Part shown: positions 50,784 to 62,920 of the stretch, one piece after another
How the letters are laid out: every line of letters starts with the position of its first letter
How positions within the stretch are numbered: the stretch's first letter is position 1
Assembly: GCA_963978895.1 (NCBI GenBank)
Contig: OZ022247.1
Location: 24,085,731 to 24,149,730, forward strand
Direction: 5' to 3'
Source of the DNA: Erpobdella octoculata
Taxonomy: Eukaryota > Annelida > Clitellata > Hirudinida > Erpobdellidae
DNA length: 64,000 nucleotides
Position numbers and translations under genes: made by a program
Notes under the pieces: model-generated
The model's input: the letters and a program-made list of their open reading frames with translations, nothing else
Told to the model about the DNA's origin: nothing
Databases searched by the model: none

Positions 50784-52470
50784 AATAATTTATGATTTTA
50801 TAACCACTGTGGATGATTAATTTCACCATAAAAGAATACACTACACTTGCTCACTAAGTGCGTTGATGTATGATTTGAATGATTTGATTGATTTGATGTA
50901 CATTTTGTTTTTCTACATGTAAATTTTATAGTAGTTCAAATTGTTAGACAGTTAGAGAGTGTTAGAGTTTACAGTGATCCATTGATAAAATCCTTTTTTT
51001 TTAATGTAGTCAATGTTTAAAATACAGAACCAAGAATTTTAATAAAACAAAAAGCAAGACTTGAATAATTATAGCAGAATGTAAAATAGCACATCTAAAA
51101 TAAAAACAACCAAGAAAACATAGACAAAAAAGTCGTCAACTCCTGAATACGACTCGAATGTAAAAGTAAATTGTACTTTAATTTAATGATTGAAATTTGA
51201 ATTTATTTTTAAAACCATTAAAATGTATTAACAATAAATTCTAAAAAGTTTAACCCGATAAAAAATAATAGGCGCTATACGTTTCTAACCACAGAAACAC
51301 AAACATTCAAGCGTTTACGTCTTCTATCGTTGAGACTGTTGATTTGGGTTCCCACTAGTTTATTTTGAAATGTCTGCCCGTTTTTCGACAATAAAGGTAG
51401 TAAATCGAAAAAGGAGAAGCTCACAAAAAATCGCCACAAACATGACAACTGCAGCAATTCGAAATATAACAAACGGCCTCCAGAAAGCAGTCAGCAAACG
51501 AAACATTTATTTGCTGACGTTTTTACCAAGGGACTCTTCAAAACAAGCATCTTTAGACAGTTTGTACGATTAATGTCGTTATCATCAGTATGATTAAAAA
51601 AATTGAATTAAATAAATTTTGTTCATAATCCAGGAGTTGACAAGATCATAACCTTTGTTCAATTGCTTTTCGTGGGGTAGTGTTTATAATTTTTGAACTG
51701 TGTGAAATAGTGGGGTGGTGATGGCTGGGAGTAGTAGTTGTTTGCAATCTCCATGCAGGTAAATTAGCTTATTACAAATATGTAAATATATGCTGTTATT
51801 TGTACAGGTGTTTTATTTTGGCCGTTATAATAGCTATTCCACTACACAAAAGACTTGTTAAGCGAAAAAGGTCTCTCAGACCAAGTGAGTACCTATATTT
51901 TATTTGGTTAAGGACACCTATCCTATTATAGATAGGTACCTATGCATTGATCTACTCATCTTAGTAAATGTTTATATTGTACCTATAGAAAAAAAGTTCA
52001 CGTGTTTTTAAAACTTGTAGTACTCGACATTTCCGAATCAAACGAAATTCGAGTCGCCAGCTTAAAGGCGTTAAGAACTTCAGCCATGATACCTCCGAAA
52101 AATCTGTGAAAACAGTGAAAACGTATAACTGCTCTTCGCGTCGAGAAATTCGTTGAGCTGTGAATCCGTGCAGTGACATTGCGTTTTCTTTAAAAGATTT
52201 TTTAAATTAATACAATAAACATGCACGTAGGACATGTTTAAATGTACATTTTATTTTAGTAAAATAACATTTTCGGCCTTGACCAGTGCAGTTGTTTACC
52301 GCGGTAAATTCTTATTTCTTTGGCAATAAAGTTTTTTTTGCGAGTGGCGATTGTTACATAACTACGGTTGCGTTGTTGTTTTAAACTGCACAGTTTTCAC
52401 TGAAAAAATGTCGAAGACTGGCGAATTTATCTCAGCTATCATTTTTTGATTGTTGAGAAGTTTAGTAAAA
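50784..52470. other. Divergent spacer between the zinc-finger gene and the ADAM gene
   Basis: This 1.69-kb head-to-head interval should contain both promoters. It also holds a possible small open frame at 51370-51573 and splice-like signals at 51721-52210 (see findings). Otherwise it is AT-rich and unremarkable. Confidence 0.4.
51370..51573 (+). CDS. Possible small basic protein (67 aa), unproven
   Basis: A single open frame starts with ATG at 51370 (MSARFSTIKVVNRKRRSSQK...), is rich in Lys/Arg/Ser, ends in DSLYD with TAA, and is followed 38 nt later by AATAAA (51611-51616). No family is recognised. It could be a small intronless gene, a 5' part of an unseen transcript, or chance in AT-rich DNA. 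Confidence 0.25.
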   Translation: MSARFSTIKVVNRKRRSSQKIATNMTTAAIRNITNGLQKAVSKRNIYLLTFLPRDSSKQASLDSLYD

Positions 52471-55400
52471 ATGTTGCATTATCGCTATCGCCCAGCCGAT
52501 GGATCATTATTGCAGATACTTATTCTTGGATTTTGTATTTATGCTGGATCAAGTGAGTCGTTTTGAATTTGATTTTGTTTAGTTCAAATCAATGTTTGTT
52601 GATGCATTGTAGTTAAGACAGCAAATATTTACATACAATATTAACTGTTTAAGTTTAACAACTGTTAAACTTTGTATTTGTAAAACTTTAACAAATACAA
52701 TATAAAATTAAACAAAATATAATAACAATAATATTAATGCAAATAATAATAGGTAAAAGATTTTTTCATTTAGTATATTTACTTTTTGTAATTTTATTTC
52801 CCATGTTTTTTAAAGTTTGATTTCTCAATCTTTAATTATTATCTGAATTTCTGAATAAAGCAGGTACCAGTTTCAACAAGCAATGCATAAACACCAAAGA
52901 CTTGAAAATTGGCAGCTGGTCAGTAGAGGTTTTCCCATCCCTGATTTTGCCAGCAGACGACACTCCTCTTTGGAACTCAACAGATTATCTTAAGGTGGGT
53001 TTGACAATCAATATTTATTTATATTTTGAAATGTTTGAAATTTTCAGTTTTTTTTTGTTTCATACTGTATTATTTCAAGTTTTTTTCTTTTTGTTCGTTA
53101 TGTGAGTTTGATATAGCAAGTTGCTGTAGTTTTTAGTTAGGTAAACAACTACTAAAGCTAAAGGCTGAAAAATGCTTAATATTTTTTTTTAATTTATGTT
53201 AAAATTCAGTTTTTGTATTTGCAGTTTTTTTTACATTTAATTTTCTGTTATTTCTTGTCAAATCCACTCAGGGTGCTATATTGTACATAAATCCTCAATA
53301 CTTTTAATTAAAATGTGAATACATTCTTACCGAACAAATCAAACAATTGAGTACATTTTTTGAAGGGAGAGCATCACCATCGGCACCAGCTTATTTTAAA
53401 ATTCACCGTAAACAAGACGGAATTTGACTTGAAACTCGTCAGACAGAGGTGGATGCTAATGTTTATTTAAATTGAATTAGATTCAAAATAGTATGTATAA
53501 TTTGCTTTTATTTTATGTTATGTATAATTGCATTATTTAATATTATGTATAATTGCATTATTTTATGGTATATATAATTGCATTAATTAATATTATGTAT
53601 AATTGCATTGTTTAATACTTGAATTTATTTGTATCTGGATTATTGTATGTTATGTAGTTTTGTTGTTGTTTTAGGGATTTTCCACGAGAAGATTTGAAAG
53701 TGTTTGTACACAATAGCAAATTGCTTCAAAATGTTGGTGTTTCTATATTTCATAATGTTGCCATGTTTAATTCTCTAGATGACATCATTATCATAACCAT
53801 CATCATCATTTTTTCAACTGTCATAATCATCATCATTTTCAACTACCATCATCACTATCATTTTTAAGCTTTCATCATCACAATAATTTTTTCAGTATCA
53901 TCATCATTGGCACCGTCATTTTTCCAGCTATCATCATAATGATCATTAAATATTTTTGATTTCAATAGTTTTTTTGTTTACATTTCTTTGAAATCGTTAT
54001 TGATCGTCACCATTACAATTTACTGTTCAGAAATCTGTAAAGAACTGTTCCTTCTATTTCGGTACATCTCGAAAGAACAAGCAACAAACAGCTGCCTACT
54101 TGGAAATATGCACCGGAATAAAGTTGCTCATTTGTTTATTAAGTTCATCAATTTTTTTAAAATCTTAAAATAAATCAACTGTTTCGTAGAGGAGAAGATT
54201 GTTTGATAAATTTTTTTAATTTTAATAATCAAAACCAGTTTATTTAATGATTGCATTTTTTTTTTATAAATATTTGATCATTCAGTGGAGTCATCATCGT
54301 CGATGGAGAATCATTTCTCATTGAATCGCTGAGCAGATCGTTGTGCGGATCTGTGAAGGTTGGTTTTTGTAAGTAGGAGATCGGTTAAATGATGACAACA
54401 ACTGTTGGCCATAATCAGATCAGAGTCGATATTGCTTCAATTGTTTTAATAGAGAATTAACATTCAAGTGATTATTTTGTGGTTAAATATATAAGTCAAT
54501 ATAAATGTGGATAATTTAAAAAATTATATTTAAAATGATATAACTTTAAATAATTTGTAAAAAAAATAGTATTTAAAGTTATATAAATGTTCGTGCGCTT
54601 TTGTGACTTTTATTTTGTAAAAAAGCGCTATATAAAAAACCTGTATAATAATAACTAATTTATAAAATGATATTCATGTAAATAACTTTTTAAAAATTAT
54701 ATTTGTTGAAGAAATCTGTTCACCCGCACCTCATAAGTCGCATCACATCTTCGTGGGGAGGAGATAATAACAACACCGATCGTCTGTGTGGTAAGTCTGA
54801 TTTTTTTGTGTACTTGTCATTATTCTTGTCGAAACAAATGTTTTTATTTTGACTCGAGATTAAGTAAACAAATTGTTCAACCAGCAATTAACGGCAGTAG
54901 CAACGACGCCGTCTCCACGACGACGACACGGTGGCTGCCGTATCATCGCCTGGCTGCTCACAGGGCTGAATTCTTGAGGAATCTCAAAATCAAAAAATCA
55001 AAAAAGGTAGAGTTTACTGTGAAATACTTTTTTTTTCATATTATTTATAAATAGTAATTGTTACAAATGTTTTTTCGTTTTTCTTGTTCCGCACAAAAGA
55101 ATCAAAAGCCATCTGACTGTTTACACTTGAAACTGGGCCTTATATTGGACCAGAAATTGGTGAGTTACTTGTGTCGCAATGTTTTTTCTATCATCATAAT
55201 CATCATTGTGATTAAATCATTTAAACCGTGTGAATGATTATGTAAATGAATTGTTTATTTAATTTATTTTAATTGTTTTAATTATTTAATTGTTTATTAT
55301 GTGAGCATTTGATTTATTGTGCTCTTTTTTCAGGTGCAAAAGTTCAATAGGTCACACGATGAGATTAAACGTACCATCGTCCTCACCTCTATTGTTCTAA

Positions 55401-58400
55401 GCCAGGTGTTGATATATAATTAATTATTATTAAATATGTTTTAAATGAATAATAATCACAAGTCAAATTTTATTTCTTAATTTGTCTTATTTGTATTTGT
55501 TGAGTTTTTATAATCACTTTAATATTAAATCATATAAATATTTTTTTGGTGTTTTCTATTTTCAAAGTTTCTCAAGGAAATTTACAAGAACTTCAACCTG
55601 GAACTCATCCACCTCGATCTCTGGTCCGAGCGCGATTTATTCCCGTTGCTTCCTCGCGTCCGCTTCTCCCTCTCCTCTCTTCTGCGCCACGCTCAGTCGT
55701 CTGTCAAAGGCAAAAGTGGATTGCATTATCTTCATCTTTTAAGGTACTTTATTAATAATGCAGCTGTTGAGCATACTGACAGGCTACCCCGTACTGTAAA
55801 ACATCTGTTCTTTTCAACAGCGGTCAAATGTTTGAACCAGCGAATGTCGGAGGAATAGTCATACCGGATTCCATCTGCACTAGAAGGGCTGTAGGACTCT
55901 CGTTTGTACGTTTATATGTTATTTCATAGCCTTGGTGGTTGTGGTGATGATGATGGTGATACCGGTAGTGAGCTATGCCCCACCCATAATTTAATACATT
56001 CAGTGCTGACAGTCATTTATAAACATAGTTTTTTTTACTCAATTTTCAGTTGGAAAATCCAGATGACATAGTTTCTGCTGCTGCTGACATTGGTCACATG
56101 ATTGGTCATGTCATAGGTCTTGGTCATGATGATGATCCAGATGCAGATGAAGGTGAATTGCAGAATGATAATATTGATAATGATGTTTTTATTATTTTAT
56201 TTTCACAATAATTTATATTTATTATCATTAAAAATGGATTTAAAAAATTATTTGCTTGCAGTTTGCTCTTGCCCTGGTCGGATCAGCTGTGCGATGTAAG
56301 TCAATTTTATTTATTAATTAACTTTCTTTGTTTAAAATATTCAATTTATTTGATTTTTTTTATGACACTATAATATTTCTGAGGTGAGATTTTATTTATT
56401 TTATTTTATTTATAACCTTTTCAAACGACAGGGCCAACAGCCACTTACAACATTTGAAAGGCAATATAGGGATTCATTGACTTAGGAATTTCGTGTCGAA
56501 GCACGAATATCTAATTACGAATTAAAGCTTTAAAAATTATTTCCATCTCAGGTCTTCAAAGAGGCCTTCAGATCTCCACCGTTTCATCCACTCGCCGTCA
56601 ACGACTTCCTTCTCGCCTTCCACCGCCGACGGCAACCGAACGTCGCCGTCGCCAACGAGCCGACGTCGATCTGCGACTCAGCGAAACGTCGCCGTCAACC
56701 ACCCCCACCCCGTCCACCACGTGCGTCTCGGCTGGACCAACTGCAGCGTCGCTCGCTTTGTTCGAAATCTCCAACTGCAGTTTCTCGATTGCTTGAAAAC
56801 CGCTTGCCGACACCAGCGGGATCGTGCCGCCACTGCCGACTACGGTGGTGAAAACGATGAAGGTGTTGGGGAAGATGTTGGTGAACCTGCTGTTGATGGC
56901 TATGATGACGATGACGATGATGATGGAGGAAATGGAGGCGGGGAGTCGAGAAACGGGTCGTCCCGCCGAAAGACCTTCGCGGCGAAATGCGGGAATGGAA
57001 AACTGGAAAGGACGGAAGAATGCGACTGCGGCAGTGATGAAGTGAGTGTTTACGTTTTATTTGGTGAATAATTTATTTGTTACGATCTGATGATTAAATT
57101 TGAAGTTGTAATAACTGAACATGGATTGATTTAAATTATGAATTAAGTAATAAAAAATTAGCAAAAATTCAATAAAATTTACTTTAACATGCATAGCTTA
57201 CTTTTCCCGTTCACCATATGGAGGTAACCTTATAAAGTTGTCGATTACACTATATTTAATCTTTCAATTAATGTAACAAATTTATTTTGCTTTGGTTTAA
57301 AATGTAATTTTATTTATCAATGTTTGTTGTTTTTATATTTTATTTATTTAAAACAGTTTTTTTTCTGCATTTTATGTTCATCTTCATCATATAGTATTAT
57401 TATTATTAATATTAATTGCATCTTAGATAATAGCAATTTGAATGTGTTCGTGTCAACAATATTATTTATATCAGGATTGTCAGCTGATTGAACCTTGCTG
57501 TGACTCCCAGACCTGCCTGTTCAAACCGTGGACCAATTGCAAGAGAGGAGACTGCTGCTTCAATTGTACCGTTAGTTTGGATTTCGTCGACTGACCGTTT
57601 TAAATTCACGGATTTATTAGTCGGATGGATGGATGGAAGGTTTTTGAGGAATTTTTGTTGGATCTTTCCAGCTCCTACCGGACAACCAGATGTGCAGAGA
57701 CAGGAGAGGACCGTGCGATGTGCCCGAGTTCTGCTCTGGAATTTCCGAAGAGGTTTTTACCAGTTTATTTTTAGACTCAGTGGAAGGGAGTTAGTTAGCT
57801 CTTTGAGACACTCGGCCTGAGCAGTGCAAGTAAAAACTCCTTGCTCAAGGGAGTTACGGGGTCACACCACCATGCCACAGTGTTCTTTTTGCTGAAAGCA
57901 GATGTTAAGGTACCTGCCTCCACACACCATCTAAGGACACTGGTGAGATTCGAACTGCAAACCTTCGGCCGATGGGCGAACGCTTTGCTGCAACGCCGCA
58001 ATAAATGAATTCAATCTTGAGCAACATGGTGTATTACATTAAATGTAATCAAACAATTAATATTGTTCCGTTAACAAAATCTTTTTTGCAGTGTCCAAGA
58101 GACGTAAAAGTACAGGATGGCCAGAGGTGTGAAATCGAGGGTGATGCCGGGGCGTGTCACAGGGGGGCGTGCCATTCCTACGATCATCAGTGCAAGAAGG
58201 TTTGGGGACCAGGTGAGTGAGTGCCAGAGCTTTGCGACCCTCAGTTTGGGAACCTCTGATTTGAGAAATCGATGTATAGTTAAAAAAACCTGGTGGCAGT
58301 TTCGGCAGAATTGTGGTCTCTTTTTTTTTATAGATTTTTTGTTGTTGTCGAAAATATATGTAGATGCTTGAAATAGATAATAGAGAATTTTGAATTAGTT

Positions 58401-61113
58401 TTGTAGCATTGGTCAGACTGATTATATAAGTAGACTGGCATCAAAGCCTATTTATTTGATGTACAAAAAAGAAAAGGCACAAAAACGTTTAAATCTGAAC
58501 TTAGCTAATTATTAGAATAGATTAGTGACAGCATGAAAACAACACAACAACAGGTTCGTCAAAGGCATCGGACGAATGCTATTCGACGTTCAACAAGATC
58601 GGTGCCGTGAACGGTCACTGCGGGTTGTCGTTGTCGTCTTCATCTTCATCGTCTCCTTCAATTACACGGTCGGATGTGGTGGAAACACTTCCAGAAGCTC
58701 GACCGATGACAACGACAACAACGTTACTTCCATCATTGCGTCCTTCATCGCCTTACACATTATCACCATCTCTGTCAGTAATTGAAAGCAACTATAAGAA
58801 GTGTCCATTAAAGTAAGAAATGTTCTAGTTAAGGATTTTTGTTGTTTGGCTGAATAATTCTAATTAGGCCAGCATCAACACTGAACTTTTTTTTTAATCC
58901 TTAGCTGGAAAGCACGTTGGTCTTATTTTAACAATCCGAGCTAAATATAGAACATTATAATTCGAAATTCTTGTTTTTTGACAAGCTGACATACTTGATG
59001 TTTAATTGGCATAACGTTAATGTTTACGTGTGTTTCCAGGGACGTTAAGTGTGGCCTGCTGCAGTGCTCGAAAGGGACTGGAAAACCAATCAGAAGTGAA
59101 AACGCGTTCAGTGACGGAAAGAGGGAAAAGGAAAATGAGAAGCCATCTTCCAGTTTCTCCGGGTCCACGATTGCCGACGTTTTCTTCGTTACGACCATCA
59201 ACTCTCATGGGATTTCTTACGAGTGCAAGTCAGTTTTGGTCTCAGTGTTGTCGTTGTTGCGGCTGTACGGTTGCTGATATTGTTAGTTTACAGGTTGTTG
59301 CAGTGTAGTTGTAGTCGTGGTTGTAAGATTGAGTATGATAGTCGTGAGATAATTTCCCACTCGCTGTTTTTATTTTAAATTCTAAATATGATTGATTTTC
59401 GTTTCCTCAAGGGTGGTCAACAACCCGACGGACCCCTTGGCTCACCTGGTGGAAGAGGGCAGTCCCTGCATGGAAGACCACGTCTGCTCTGGTGGAATGT
59501 GTTTGCCCTTGTCTCAAAATAGGTCGTTAGGTCGTTGCCCAGTCGGAGTCAATGGTCTAGTTTGCTCGGGAAATGGGGTAAGGAGGCGGAGTTATTGTTA
59601 ATGGTTTTTTTTGTTTTATTCATTTTTTTTGTTAAACTTACATAAAAGATTTTAATCACCTGTCCAGGTGTGCACTGACGAGGCCAGCTGCTTCTGCGAC
59701 TTCACTCGTGCAGGTGACGACTGCAGCCTCGTAGAGAATCGAACCTTTATATTACCTTTAGTGGGATCTTCATTCGTGCCGTTAGAGATCAGTCATTATT
59801 CTTACGGTTCAACCAGGGCTCAAACTACTGTTAATGATGACAGTAGTGTTATTCGAAGCTATGGCAACATTTCCACCATATTTGGAGATGATGATGATGA
59901 TGTTAGTTTCAATGAAACTACCTTGGAAGGAATGAATGAAGGTTTGATTGTTTTTTTTTTAAATTAAAAAATCTATTGTGAAATTAAATTATTTGATTAA
60001 ATAATGATTATTTTTTTATTCTTGTTTCCTGCAGACATAATTTCTGAATTCTGTAATCATGTACGTTAGAAATTCTCGGTATGATGTTCCCATGGGCTGC
60101 AATAAACTTTAATTAATTTCCATACTTTTATAAGGCTGTGTCACTTGAGTAAAATAATAAAATATATATTTTTTTTTATGAATTTCTTATTTGTTTTATA
60201 TTATTTTAATGAATTTTAAAGTGCGTTTCTTTTTCTCACCTGTGCAGGTACAATCCTCATCAAGATGAGAGACTCCGTCAATGCCTTCTGGTTGCTGAGC
60301 GTCATGATAGGAGTCGTGTGCAGTGCTACTCTCGTTCTTGTCTTGTGTCTCCTATGCTATCGGTAGTAGAGAAGATTGTACAATCGTAATTTAGTCGTTA
60401 TGATGATGATGATGATTATGATGGTGGTGGTGGTGATGATGATTGTTACGTCCGTGTCTTAAACACAGCGGGCATGCAAATCCTCGTTGTATTATAGCTA
60501 CGTGTGCGTGTCCTTTTTTTTATAAGTGCGTGCAGTTGTTATAGTTACGCCGCTTACCAGAGTAATAGTCGTGACAATGATGGTAATGATGATGATGATG
60601 TTCTTTCGATAATGTTTGTATTAATTGCCGTTTACAGAAGAAAAACTCCGAAGCTTACGAAGAAACAGCAAGTGTGTCAAATGAGAAACCAATCGCTAGC
60701 CTCGCTGTCCAGGTTCGAGACCGGTTCAGAGGTCAACAGGATAATCTCTTTTGGACATCTTCCCTCGTACAGGTAAGTGGACTGTCTATGAATCAATCGA
60801 TTATCAGCAACATCTTCTTTATCGCCATCCATTATTATCATTCACATTATTACCTGTTTATCATTGTCAATGTCACCGTTGCCTCGATTTTGTTGAATTT
60901 TGATGTTTATTGTTAGTTGAATGATTCCCTAGTTAAGTGGGATATTAGTAGGTTTGTATCTGCTTGATGATGACTTAAGTGGGCCGAGCTGTAATATACG
61001 ATACGATTCCAGTGTCGCAATGTGTCCATCAATATCATATGCTAGTAATAAGATCTCAATTTCTTATACTTTGAAAGTATGAATGAAGATCAATCATCTC
61101 ATTGATTTATTAT

Positions 61114-61172
<59 letters not shown>

Positions 61173-62920
61173 TATGTGTTTATTATTTGCTTTATATTTA
61201 TAAGTATTATTACTGTCATCCTAATAGGGCTGACAAGATAAAGAAAGCCATGAGAGGTCACAGCGAATCCGAGAGCGAGAAAAGCGGGAGCAAACGAAGC
61301 AGCACCGAGGTCAAGGTCAAACTCTCGGGGAGCGAGACAGGGGCAATGGTGACCTATATTCCCTTACCTAATCCTCCGGATAAGGGCATTCTCAAACGAC
61401 CGGGGTCAGAGTCGAAACATCGAAAGCACCAAAGGGTCGCCAATAGAAGAGCCGGTACTACTGGTGAAGATGACGGTAGCGGGAGTTGCGACTGCAGTAA
61501 GAGTGATGAGAAGATCAGCGGTAGTAGTGATGGCGATGAGAATAGGAAGGGTAGATTTACTGAGGGTGGTTGTAGTGGTTGTTGTAGCGGTGAAGGTTCT
61601 TGTAAGATTCAGAGTAGTGGATTCAATCATTGTCGCGGGGACAACTCTTGTGATAAGCAGGGTACTAAGGCTAACGCCGGCTCTCGTAGCGGCCAAAAAG
61701 TAGACCTCAGCAAAAACGATGTTCTGAATACTCAATCCATACTGTTGTCTGGGGTTTCAGCTGGTAGGGACAGAGTCAGACGTTCAAACTCAAGGAGTGA
61801 CAAGAGATTCAGCAGAGGTAGTCATAGAGAAAGCTTTCAACCATCAAATCTCGTGATGCCTCAAGCTGACTGTCTTGGAGTTGAAATCGGTCGCTCTTGT
61901 TTCGAGGCTTCTTCTAACGTCGGAGACTCGAGTCAAGCCGACGACTGCGGCTTGACGTCGTCTGCCGTTGCGGACTTGCAGCATCGCGAATCAAAAACAG
62001 GAGCAGGTGAAGGTGGAACCATGTCTACCATTCTTTCTGCAAGTGACTTGCCAGATGGTTCGGAACTTTCTCCGTATTCCTTCACTCCCACTCCCTCGAT
62101 CAGCTCAGATAACTCGCCTAAGTTGTCCTCGTCACCTCCCGATTCATCTGCCGACCCCCGTACGACTTGCGTCAGGACGTCGTTGCCGCGTTCTTCCGCT
62201 AGCTGTCTCGATGCCGGTTCTTACGTTCCGACTGTTACGTGCGCCAGTGACAAGTCGACGTATGAAAACGTGGTCGTGGCCATTGCGCCGTCGACATCAT
62301 CATCATCTCCACTTGATGATAAGACACAGCCAGAGCCTCTCTTTTACGATGACCTTAATTGTGAACAACCGATGGTCAAAAGAAGTCAGGGCTTTTCATC
62401 ATCATCATCGTCGTCGTTCACTGCTTCTCCTGAATGTCAAAAACCTAGAGCTGTTGATGGAATTTTGCTTTTACCAGCTGTCAGCAGCTGCTATCAAAAC
62501 AACGGCTACTTTAGTGACTCTCTGAGGTCGTCTGCGACTGATGATAAGAATCAGCTTGCCACTAAAGTCGTAGCAGCCTCAGAGCAACGTTGCACTCATC
62601 TCCACCAGCTGAAGCGTTTTCGTCTCGGTGACAGCAACGAAGTGAAAAACGGTGACCGATCTTCGTCCCAATCTTTGCCGTCTTCTCCACCCGTGTTGCC
62701 GTCGGTGACGAGCCAATCGAAGAAATTACATCAAAAACCAGCCGACCAATCCCGCGTGCCGCTCGCTAGTTACTCTCGCCACCAGCAGGCCCGTAACACT
62801 GCCAGCAAAGCCAACGATGAAGACGTTTTCAAGCCCGATCCGAAAGGAGCTTACACCAAGGCTCCCGGGTCGCCCAGCTCCCCAGAAGATGTCGGGGTCG
62901 AAGAGACCTCTCTGAGGTGA
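52471..62920 (+). CDS. Non-catalytic ADAM of the ADAM11/22/23 type, long cytoplasmic tail
   Basis: The 25 exons are 52471-52552, 52864-52994, 53366-53448, 53675-53732, 54031-54122, 54286-54358, 54712-54790, 54885-55006, 55100-55159, 55334-55405, 55568-55743, 55821-55905, 56050-56152, 56262-56295, 56552-57041, 57475-57570, 57672-57752, 58092-58212, 58554-58812, 59040-59228, 59412-59577, 59668-59941, 60248-60362, 60638-60772 and 61228-62920 (4869 nt, 1622 aa). The order is a signal peptide (LLQILILGFCIYAG), a prodomain to about 240, and a metalloprotease-like domain with HMIGHVIGLGH (387-397). A 490-nt exon adds an Asp/Gly-rich insert. Disintegrin follows at 562-640 (CGNGKLERTEECDCG, CDVPEFCSG), then Cys-rich, EGF-like (CTDEASCFCDFTRAGDDC) and TM (989-1012). 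The 610-residue Ser-rich tail has RRSNSRS, like the RSNS 14-3-3 motifs of ADAM22. The catalytic Glu is Met. Vertebrate relatives are LGI receptors at synapses. The ligand here is unknown. Confidence 0.93.
53510..53615. repeat. About 30-bp tandem repeat in an ADAM intron
   Basis: Four copies of TATGTATAATTGCATTATTT with short AT-rich spacers. Confidence 0.88.
53770..53950. repeat. ATC-rich degenerate repeat
   Basis: CATCATCATCATTTTTTCAACT-like units recur about four to five times in ADAM intron 4, and the array interrupts no exon. Confidence 0.75.
57799..57999 (-). mobile_element. tRNA-derived SINE in an ADAM intron
   Basis: Read on the minus strand, a tRNA-like head (GCGTTGCAGCAAAGCGTTCG..., then a Pol III B box AGTTCGAATCTC) is followed by a body containing TAACTCCCTTGAGCAAGGAG. 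CCCTTGAGCAAGG is the conserved central phrase of several widespread metazoan SINE superfamilies. Clear target-site duplications were not identified. Confidence 0.6.
60035..60106 (+). other. Possible alternative terminal exon of the ADAM gene
   Basis: A good acceptor (TTGTTTCCTGCAG ending at 60034) opens a frame in phase with the upstream EGF exon (60035-60069). It encodes 11 residues ending FCNHVR and then stops with TAG, and AATAAA lies at 60101-60106. Use of this exon would remove the transmembrane and cytoplasmic parts and yield a soluble ectodomain. A donor GTACGT inside it would still cause an early stop if it were spliced on to the TM exon. Confidence 0.35.
61117..61168. repeat. (AT)n microsatellite
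   Basis: About 25 AT dinucleotides in the intron just before the last ADAM exon. Confidence 0.95.

Noticed and set aside
53732..54286. Direct joining of ADAM exon 4 to the exon at 54286
   Set aside because: The phases do not match. The intermediate exon 54031-54122 (CSFYFGTSRKNKQQT) has good sites, fits both phases and supplies the expected Cys.
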